Shown here: one piece after another, positions 29,823-36,993 of the stretch
Position numbering within the stretch: the first letter of the stretch is position 1
Layout: the number at the start of each line of letters is the position of its first letter
Assembly (NCBI GenBank): GCA_036504035.1
Contig: DASXVV010000008.1
Coordinates: 62,001-126,000 of the forward strand
Direction: 5' to 3'
Length of the DNA: 64,000 nucleotides
Source: Candidatus Deferrimicrobiaceae bacterium
GTDB lineage: Bacteria; Desulfobacterota; Deferrimicrobia; Deferrimicrobiales; Deferrimicrobiaceae
Position numbers and translations under genes: made by a program
Notes under the pieces: generated by a model
Databases searched by the model: none
Seen by the model: only the letters and a program-made list of their open reading frames with translations
Told to the model about the DNA's origin: nothing

Positions 29823-32687
29823 ATGATCACCGACTATCACGCCAAATATTTCGCCCACGAATTGACGCGCCGCTATGCTTCCGACAGTCCGGATAAACTT
29901 GCCGGGGCGGTTGCTGGCGCTCAGGTGGATCTGAACCCGCATCAGGTCGATGCGGCCTTGTTTGCTTTTCGGTCCCCGTTTTCCAAGGGGGCGATTCTGG
30001 CGGACGAAGTCGGTCTCGGGAAAACGATCGAAGCCGGTCTCGTGATCTCTCAGAAATGGGCCGAGCGCGCCCGTCGCATCCTCGTCATTACTCCGTCCAA
30101 TTTGCGCAAGCAGTGGCACCAGGAACTGTCCGAAAAATTCTTTCTCCCTTGCCGGATTCTGGAGAGTCGCTCGTATAACGAAACCGTTAAGCGGGGAGGC
30201 GTTCCTCCGTTCGCTGCAACGGATTCGATCCTGATCTGCTCCTACCAGTTTGCCCGCAACAAGGCCGCTGACGTACAGGCCACGCCGTGGGATCTCGCCG
30301 TCATCGACGAAGCTCATCGTCTTCGCAATGTCTACAAGCCCTCCAACATCATCGCGAACACGTTGAAGCAGGCGCTTGCGTCCAGGCACAAGCTGCTGTT
30401 GACCGCCACACCCCTTCAGAATTCGTTGCTTGAGTTGTACGGCCTTGTCGGTTTCATCGACGAACACACCTTCGGCGACCTGAAAAGTTTCCGTGAGCAA
30501 TTTTCGAATCCGAATCAGGAGCACGTTTTCCAGTCTTTGCGGAACCGGCTGAAACCGGTTTGCCACCGCACGCTTCGTAGGCAAGTCAGCCAATACGTTC
30601 CGTACACCGAGCGGCGGCCGATTCTGCAGGAATTCACGCCAGAAGAGAGCGAAGATCACCTGTATGAACTCGTCTCGGAATATCTTCGCCGTCCGAGTCT
30701 TCAGGCGTTGCCGGCCGGTCAGCGCACGCTCATCACGCTGGTTCTTCGCAAGCTGCTCGCGTCGTCGACGTTTGCCATCGGAGGTGCGCTGGAGTCGATG
30801 TCTCGGCGATTGAAAACCCGGCTTAAAAAACAGACCCAGGCGGATACCCTCGAACAGGATCTGGATCAGGATTACGAGGCTCTCGACGAGACGGCCGAGG
30901 AATGGTCCGAGGAAGAGGTCGCCCCCCCGTTGTCGGTGGCTGATCGACTCGCGCTCGAACAGGAGATTGCCGATCTTGATTCCATTGCGCAGCTGGCTGT
31001 CTCCATCGAACAGAACGCCAAGGGGAGGGCGCTCCTGACCGCTTTGGAGGTCGCATTTCGGAAAGCCGTCGATCTTGGCGCCGCGAAGAAGGCCATCATT
31101 TTTACCGAATCCCGGCGGACGCAGGATTATCTGTTGCGCGTGTTGGCCGACAGTCCGTTTCGGGACGGCATCGTGCTTTTCAACGGATCGAACACCGACG
31201 ACCGTTCCAAGGCGATCTATTCGGCATGGCTTGCGCGCCATACGGGAACAGACCGCGTCACCGGCTCGAAAACTGCCGACATGCGCTCTGCGCTCGTGGA
31301 CTATTTTCGCGAGGAAGGTCACATCATGATTGCGACCGAGGCCGGCGCAGAAGGGATCAACCTTCAGTTCTGTTCGCTGGTGGTGAATTACGACCTTCCC
31401 TGGAATCCGCAGCGGATCGAGCAGCGAATCGGTCGATGTCACCGATACGGTCAGAAGCACGATGTCGTCGTCGTGAATTTCCTCAACCGGAAAAACGAAG
31501 CCGACCGTCGCGTTTACCAATTGCTTTCGGAAAAGTTCCGCCTGTTCGAAGGGGTGTTCGGGGCCAGCGATGAAGTGCTCGGCGCCATCGAATCCGGTGT
31601 GGATTTCGAAAAACGGATCGCATCCATCTATCAATGTTGCCGGCGAACCGAGGAAATCAAAACAGCCTTCGACCAGCTTCAACTTGAACTGAGTTTCGAA
31701 ATCAGCCAGGCCATGGCGAACACCCGCCAGACCCTTCTCGAAAATTTCGACGACGAGGTTAGAGAGAAGCTGAAGATTCGCGACGAAGCCTCGAAGGCGT
31801 TCCTCAACCGATTCGAGCGATTGCTGATGCGCCTGACGCGCCACGAACTGGGTGGGCACGCCAAATTTCCAGACGACTCTTCTTTCCGTCTCGATTCCTC
31901 CCCGTTTTCCCACGCTGACGGCGCCATCCCTCTTGGGCTTTACGAGTTGCCCCGCCGTACGGGTGAAGCGCACCTGTATCGACTAAATCACCCACTGGCG
32001 GAAGCGATTCTCGCTCAAGCGAAGCGGCGCGATTTGCCGGCAGCCGAAATCCTTTTCAGTTATGGGGACCATGAAGGCAAGATTTCGATCCTGGAGCCGC
32101 TTATCGGTCAGTCCGGTTGGCTCACTCTTTCCCTGTTCACCGTCGAATCGCTCGACCAGGCGGAAGATCACCTGATCTTTTCGGCGATCACCGATGATGG
32201 AGAGGTCCTGGATGGGGACACCGCCCAAAAGGTGTTCTCGTTGCCGGGTGTCGTAGAGGGTAATGTAGCCCTGACCGGACCAATCGCCGCACGCTTGGAT
32301 GGGTTCGAGAAGAAGCGTCAATCCGAAATCCGCTTGGACGTATCGGACCGGAACGCCCGGTTCTTTGAAGTCGAGGCCGACAAGTTGGATGGTTGGGCGG
32401 ATGACCTGAAACTCGGCCTCGAACGCGAGATCAAGGAGATCGACCGCCAGATCAAGGAAGTCCGCCGCACAGCCACCGCGGCGCAGACTCTTGAGGAAAA
32501 GCTGATAATCCAGAAGCAGGTTAAGGCGCTTGAATCCCAGCGCAACCAGAAGCGACGGACCCTCTTCGACGCTCAGGATGAAGTCGACCGGAAACGAGAC
32601 GAACTGATCGCGGAGATCGAGGGGAAGATGCAGCAACGGATGGGGATGACCCAATTGTTTTTAATCCGGTGGCGGTTAGAAGTGTGA
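29823..32687 (+). CDS. SNF2/RapA-like DEAD-box helicase of a restriction operon
   Basis: A 954-residue helicase. Walker A is ILADEVGLGKTIEAGLVISQ (about 60-75), the DEAH box is VIDEAHRLRN (about 161), LLTATPLQNS is motif III, and motif VI is RIEQRIGRCHRYGQKHDV (about 525-540). The region between the two helicase lobes holds an acidic insert (about 335-375), and the C-terminus is a long coiled coil (about 850-945). It belongs to the SWI2/SNF2 branch seen with bacterial methyltransferases. It leads an operon with a Mod methyltransferase, RhuM-Fic and Res, interrupted by kwaAB. It would move on double-stranded DNA to help restriction; this is inferred from context. Confidence 0.88.
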   Translation: MITDYHAKYFAHELTRRYASDSPDKLAGAVAGAQVDLNPHQVDAALFAFRSPFSKGAILADEVGLGKTIEAGLVISQKWAERARRILVITPSNLRKQWHQELSEKFFLPCRILESRSYNETVKRGGVPPFAATDSILICSYQFARNKAADVQATPWDLAVIDEAHRLRNVYKPSNIIANTLKQALASRHKLLLTATPLQNSLLELYGLVGFIDEHTFGDLKSFREQFSNPNQEHVFQSLRNRLKPVCHRTLRRQVSQYVPYTERRPILQEFTPEESEDHLYELVSEYLRRPSLQALPAGQRTLITLVLRKLLASSTFAIGGALESMSRRLKTRLKKQTQADTLEQDLDQDYEALDETAEEWSEEEVAPPLSVADRLALEQEIADLDSIAQLAVSIEQNAKGRALLTALEVAFRKAVDLGAAKKAIIFTESRRTQDYLLRVLADSPFRDGIVLFNGSNTDDRSKAIYSAWLARHTGTDRVTGSKTADMRSALVDYFREEGHIMIATEAGAEGINLQFCSLVVNYDLPWNPQRIEQRIGRCHRYGQKHDVVVVNFLNRKNEADRRVYQLLSEKFRLFEGVFGASDEVLGAIESGVDFEKRIASIYQCCRRTEEIKTAFDQLQLELSFEISQAMANTRQTLLENFDDEVREKLKIRDEASKAFLNRFERLLMRLTRHELGGHAKFPDDSSFRLDSSPFSHADGAIPLGLYELPRRTGEAHLYRLNHPLAEAILAQAKRRDLPAAEILFSYGDHEGKISILEPLIGQSGWLTLSLFTVESLDQAEDHLIFSAITDDGEVLDGDTAQKVFSLPGVVEGNVALTGPIAARLDGFEKKRQSEIRLDVSDRNARFFEVEADKLDGWADDLKLGLEREIKEIDRQIKEVRRTATAAQTLEEKLIIQKQVKALESQRNQKRRTLFDAQDEVDRKRDELIAEIEGKMQQRMGMTQLFLIRWRLEV

Positions 32688-32711
32688 GAGGGAATAGAAC
32701 TGTCTCCTCGA

Positions 32712-32789
32712 ATGCGACAGGGCGATAATACGATTCATGTAACGGAAAGCCCATGGGTAACCGAGCAAGCCCGCGAGGAGTTCCGATGA
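32712..32789 (+). CDS. Small unassigned frame between the helicase and kwaA
   Basis: A 25-residue frame, ending VTEQAREEFR, lies in the 115-bp gap between the helicase stop and kwaA. It could be the remnant of a gene cut when kwaAB arrived. No homology is recognised and it may be chance. Confidence 0.2.
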   Translation: MRQGDNTIHVTESPWVTEQAREEFR

Positions 32790-32802
32790 GTGAGGATCTG
32801 TC

Positions 32803-33366
32803 ATGAAACTTCGCTTTTTTGCCTCAGTTTTTATGTTCATAAGTTCCTATTTTCCCTTGGCTCTTATATTTATCATAAAGGATATTGATGAAAAAACATT
32901 TCTTCCTAAACACATTATTACGGCGGCAGTAATCGCCGTAACTGTTATAATTGCATGCTGCACTACTATGCTCGCCGCACAAAAAATTGAAAATGGTATT
33001 CCTGTAAATATATTAAAGGCATCTAACAAGTCTGGTGATATGTTTACGTATACGATTCCATACATGATATCTTTCTATAATTTTAACTTGGGTGATTGGA
33101 AGACCTTGTTGAGTATGGGTGTCTTTATGCTTTTGATGTTTTCCTTGTCTTATAGGACCCAAAATATTTTTGTGAATCCGGTCCTTGCCCTTGCAGGGTA
33201 TGGGCTATACGATTGTCAACTAAAGTTTGGCGAGCGTGAGATGCAGGGAATGCTCATTTCTAAAGAAGAGTTTCATGTCGGCGATACGTGTGTTGTCGAA
33301 CAACTTTCAAGATTCTTATATTTTGTTGCCAGCATTCAGGTGAAGGAGAAACGAGATGGTAACTAA
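32803..33366 (+). CDS. kwaA: Kiwa antiphage system membrane protein KwaA
   Basis: A 187-residue protein with about four hydrophobic segments (near 6-27, 36-57, 100-117 and 123-137). A KwaA-like C-terminal part follows (NPVLALAGYGLYDCQLKF, then MLISKEEFHVGD). The base composition is strikingly A+T-rich (about one third G+C by eye) against its surroundings. It overlaps kwaB by 11 bases. Kiwa is a known two-gene defence system in which membrane KwaA senses phage attack and KwaB binds DNA to block replication and late transcription. The family call rests mainly on the KwaB partner and on topology. Confidence 0.82.
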   Translation: MKLRFFASVFMFISSYFPLALIFIIKDIDEKTFLPKHIITAAVIAVTVIIACCTTMLAAQKIENGIPVNILKASNKSGDMFTYTIPYMISFYNFNLGDWKTLLSMGVFMLLMFSLSYRTQNIFVNPVLALAGYGLYDCQLKFGEREMQGMLISKEEFHVGDTCVVEQLSRFLYFVASIQVKEKRDGN

Positions 33367-34294
33367 ACTTGGGAAAAAAATGACGTATTTACGCCAAGTC
33401 GATTATAAGCATTGGATCACGACCCTTTGGCTGGTTAAAAGGACACTGGATCTAAATAAAATAGCCCATTACACAGTTTTACGTGTAGATCTTGATACTA
33501 AACTTAAGAATAAGTTGAAAAGGGCAGTTGTGGACCGAATTAATGGTGCCGACTATAAACTTGAAGCATACGATTTCCTGACAGCAGACCTTGATGATGG
33601 GCTTCTGACGATTGATTCATCTGAAACTGATTTCGTCCGAGTTCAAAATGAGATAGACAAAGGATTTGGAAACAAGAAAGTAGATAACTATGACGAGCTG
33701 TTGGATTCATGGGCATATGTTATAGATATTCGGCATGATGCTAATGTTATATATGGCGTTAGAAAAATAAATAAATTTACAAAAGCTGCAAAAATGAAAG
33801 CCGTTTCATTTCTGATTTTCAGAGATAAAGTCCTATCCGATCTTGATGACGAAAAAGTTTTCGTGTTGGATACGCATATAGATTTTTTCGTATTCGAAGG
33901 GACAACGTTTATATCAAATAAGAAAGAGTTCGAAAGTGCCATGAATTTCCGTCAAGGCATGGAGGATAACAGGGACACAATTATGACGGAATTTGTTGGA
34001 TTGAAGATATTTAATGACGTGGAGCCAATTCGAAAAATAGTTGGATCGAATTTGAATTTCTTGAGAAAAATATCTGCTATCCAGAAAAGTGGCTACTATA
34101 AAGACAAGTCATACTTCAATAACCTGATTAGGTTGAATAAAGAGGAAAAGTGGGGGCTGACGATAAAGGATGGTGTGATCGTGGTAAATGAAGATAACGT
34201 CGAATTAATTTTGACCTTGTTGAATAATAATCGACTTAAGTCTCCAATTAACCAAGAGGTATTCGACGCCTCCGTTAAGAAAAAAGTCGGTTGA
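33356..34294 (+). CDS. kwaB: Kiwa antiphage system DUF4868 protein KwaB
   Basis: A 312-residue protein matching DUF4868: YDFLTADLDDGLLTIDSSET, DELLDSWAYVIDIRHDANVI, ALDT-type strand VFVLDTHIDFFVFEGTTFIS and NKKEFESAMNFRQGMED. It starts with GAAGGAGAA upstream and overlaps kwaA. It shares the low G+C content of kwaA and differs sharply from both flanking restriction genes, so the pair was acquired as a block. KwaB is the DNA-binding effector of Kiwa. Confidence 0.88.
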   Translation: MVTKLGKKMTYLRQVDYKHWITTLWLVKRTLDLNKIAHYTVLRVDLDTKLKNKLKRAVVDRINGADYKLEAYDFLTADLDDGLLTIDSSETDFVRVQNEIDKGFGNKKVDNYDELLDSWAYVIDIRHDANVIYGVRKINKFTKAAKMKAVSFLIFRDKVLSDLDDEKVFVLDTHIDFFVFEGTTFISNKKEFESAMNFRQGMEDNRDTIMTEFVGLKIFNDVEPIRKIVGSNLNFLRKISAIQKSGYYKDKSYFNNLIRLNKEEKWGLTIKDGVIVVNEDNVELILTLLNNNRLKSPINQEVFDASVKKKVG

Positions 34295-34307
34295 TGGGCA
34301 GTCAAAG

Positions 34308-35957
34308 ATGATCAAAAAGAAACTCGAACTGACCTGGATCGGGAAGGAGAATCGTCCGCGGCTCGAGCCGCGGATTCTTCTTGAGGATCCAGCGAATTCG
34401 CACCATGCGGCGCACCGGGTGACCGGGGGTGACCTCTTCGACAACCGGCTCATCTTCGGCGACAACCTGCTGGCGCTTAAGGCGCTGGAGCAAGAGTTCG
34501 CGGGGAAGGTGAAGTGCGTCTTCATCGACCCACCGTACAACACCGGCAGCGCGTTTACTCACTACGACGATGGGTTAGAGCACTCCCTTTGGCTGTCGTT
34601 GATGCGGGACCGGCTCGAACTCATCCGAACTTTGCTGTCGGATGACGGTTCGCTTTGGATCACGATTGACGACAACGAGGCGCACTACCTCAAGGTGGTG
34701 TGTGATGAAGTGTTCGGCCGAGTAAATTACAAGACAACCGTGACATGGCAACGGAAATACAGCGTGAGCAATAACTTTCAAGGCATTGCAACTATTTGCG
34801 ATTTTGTTTTAGTCTATTCAAAGAGCGAAAAATTTATGAACAACTTACTTCCAAGAACGGAAGAATCCGCAGCCAGATATTCAAACCCTGATAACGACCC
34901 GAGGGGACCATGGAAAGCAGTAGATTATTTGAATCAAGCCACGCCAGATAAACGGCCAAATCTTTGTTATGACATCATTAATCCAAATACAGGTAACATA
35001 GTTAAGAACGCTAAGAAAGCATGGAAGTACGACCCACAGACCCATAGTCAGCATGTAGAGGAAAAACGGATTTGGTGGGGGCGAGATGGACGCAATTCCG
35101 CGCCTGCCGTGAAGCTCTTTCTTTCTGAGGTTCGGGATGGAATGACGCCGCACAACTGGTGGCCTCATGATGATGTTGGGCATACTGATGAAGCCAAAAA
35201 AGAAATGATCAGCCTATTCGGTGCTCGTGATGTATTCGACACTCCCAAACCTGAACGTCTGATTAAACGCGTTTTAGAGATCGCCACCAACCCAGGCGAC
35301 CTCGTCCTCGACTCCTTCGCCGGTTCCGGCACGACAGGCGCCGTGGCGCACAAGATGGGGCGGCGCTGGATCATGATCGAATTGGGCGAGCATTGTCACA
35401 CGCACATCATCCCGCGGATGCAGAAGGTGATCGACGGCGAGGATCCCGGCGGGATCACAAAGGCGGTCGACTGGAAGGGGGGCGGCGGGTTCCGCTACTA
35501 CCGGCTCGCGCCGTCGCTGCTCGAAAAGGACAAGTGGGGGAACTGGGTCATCAGCAGCGAGTACAACGCCAACATGCTCGCCGAGGCGTTGTGCAAGCTC
35601 GAAGGGTTCACCTATGCGCCGAGCGAGGCGATCTACTGGCAGCACGGCCGATCCACCGAGCGCGACTTCATCTACGTGACCACGCAGAACCTGAGCGCCG
35701 ACCAGCTTCAGCAGCTTTCCGACGAAGTGGGGGGCGACCGGTCGCTGCTCGTCCTCTGCACCGCCTTCCGGGGGAACCCCGACCGCTACCCGAACCTCAC
35801 GGTAAAGAAGATCCCGCACCAGGTGCTCTCCCGCTGCGAATGGGGCCACGACGACTACAGCCTGAAAGTGGAGAACCTGCCGCAGGCGCCGCCGAAACCG
35901 GGCCAGCAGACGCTCGATTTCGGGGAAGGGAAACCGGAACGGGAGGATGAACCTTGA
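34308..35957 (+). CDS. Type III-like site-specific DNA methyltransferase (Mod)
   Basis: A 549-residue beta-class adenine-type methyltransferase. Catalytic motif IV is CVFIDPPYNTGSAFTHYDDG (DPPY at about 74-77). A target-recognition region spans about 140-320, and the AdoMet motif I is DLVLDSFAGSGTTGAVAHKM (about 333-352). It would methylate the sites that the Res subunit restricts. The central part, about 34725-35270, is much richer in A+T than both ends, pointing to replacement of the target-recognition domain. There is no strong ribosome site before the ATG, possibly because kwaAB was inserted just upstream. Confidence 0.9.
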   Translation: MIKKKLELTWIGKENRPRLEPRILLEDPANSHHAAHRVTGGDLFDNRLIFGDNLLALKALEQEFAGKVKCVFIDPPYNTGSAFTHYDDGLEHSLWLSLMRDRLELIRTLLSDDGSLWITIDDNEAHYLKVVCDEVFGRVNYKTTVTWQRKYSVSNNFQGIATICDFVLVYSKSEKFMNNLLPRTEESAARYSNPDNDPRGPWKAVDYLNQATPDKRPNLCYDIINPNTGNIVKNAKKAWKYDPQTHSQHVEEKRIWWGRDGRNSAPAVKLFLSEVRDGMTPHNWWPHDDVGHTDEAKKEMISLFGARDVFDTPKPERLIKRVLEIATNPGDLVLDSFAGSGTTGAVAHKMGRRWIMIELGEHCHTHIIPRMQKVIDGEDPGGITKAVDWKGGGGFRYYRLAPSLLEKDKWGNWVISSEYNANMLAEALCKLEGFTYAPSEAIYWQHGRSTERDFIYVTTQNLSADQLQQLSDEVGGDRSLLVLCTAFRGNPDRYPNLTVKKIPHQVLSRCEWGHDDYSLKVENLPQAPPKPGQQTLDFGEGKPEREDEP

Positions 35958-36991
35958 AAGGCACTCCGCCCAAGGCGCCGGATTCCCGGCTTATTTCCGA
36001 GACACCGTCATGGAAATCGGATGCCTCCGGAAATATCGAGTTGTTCCAGTTCGAGGACGGGACTACGGCGCTTGAAGTCCACCTGAACCAGGATACAGTC
36101 TGGTTGACGCAAGCGCAGATGGCCCTGCTTTTTCAAAGAGAAAGATCGGTCGTCACCAAGCACGTCCAAAATGTGTTCCGTGAAGGCGAGTTGGACGAAA
36201 AAAGCAATGTGCATAATTTGCACATTGCTCATTCCGACAAGCCAGTTGTCGTTTATAACCTCGACGTCATCATTTCGGTCGGCTACCGGGTCAAGTCGAA
36301 GCGGGGCACCCAGTTTCGACAGTGGGCGACTCGGGTGTTGCGTGACCACATCGTGCGCGGCTATACCCTCAACGAGCAGCGATTCCGGGAGCAGGAAGAA
36401 AAGATGGCCGACCTGCGAACCGCAGTCGGATTGCTGGAAAAGACGCTTAGCCATCAGCCGGTTGGCCTTGATGAAGCCAGGGGACTTCTCAAGGTTCTCG
36501 GCGATTATGCTTATGCCCTGACCACGCTGGATCGGTATGACCACGGAACCTTGGCGATCGAAGATACGACGCGGGAAACGCCCTGGCTCCTCACGTACGA
36601 GGATGCGCAGTCGGTCATCGAGCCCATGCGCAACGAATTCGGTGGGCTTTTCGGATTGGAAAAGGATCAGGGGTTCAAGAGTGCTGTTGCGACAATCTAC
36701 CAGACGTTCGGCGGCGACGAGCTTTACCCGAGCATCGAGGAAAAAGCGGCGAACCTGCTCTACTTCGTCGTGAAGAATCATGCGTTCAGCGACGGCAACA
36801 AGCGGATCGGCGCAGCCCTGTTCATTTATTTTCTGGCCGGGTGCGGTGTGCTTTACAGGGAGGACGGGTCGAAGCGGATCGGCGACAACGCGTTGGTGGC
36901 GTTGACGCTATTAATCGCTGAGAGTCGCCCGGAGGAGAAGGATACGATCGCCAAGGTGATCGTCAGTCTGATCAACCGGAGGAACGGCTGA
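35954..36991 (+). CDS. RhuM-like N-terminal domain fused to Fic/DOC domain
   Basis: A 345-residue fusion. Residues about 35-150 carry the RhuM-type region (TVWLTQAQMALLFQRERSVV, HVQNVFREGEL, YNLDVIISVGYRV, TQFRQWATRVLRDHIVRGY). A short coiled coil follows, then a Fic domain with the catalytic motif VVKNHAFSDGNKRIGAALFI (about 271-290). The Fic core transfers AMP or related groups to proteins. The TTG start at 35954 overlaps the Mod stop and has GGGAGG upstream. The gene sits between mod and res, the usual place for an accessory regulator or toxin in such operons. Confidence 0.88.
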   Translation: MKGTPPKAPDSRLISETPSWKSDASGNIELFQFEDGTTALEVHLNQDTVWLTQAQMALLFQRERSVVTKHVQNVFREGELDEKSNVHNLHIAHSDKPVVVYNLDVIISVGYRVKSKRGTQFRQWATRVLRDHIVRGYTLNEQRFREQEEKMADLRTAVGLLEKTLSHQPVGLDEARGLLKVLGDYAYALTTLDRYDHGTLAIEDTTRETPWLLTYEDAQSVIEPMRNEFGGLFGLEKDQGFKSAVATIYQTFGGDELYPSIEEKAANLLYFVVKNHAFSDGNKRIGAALFIYFLAGCGVLYREDGSKRIGDNALVALTLLIAESRPEEKDTIAKVIVSLINRRNG

Positions 36992-36993
36992 CC

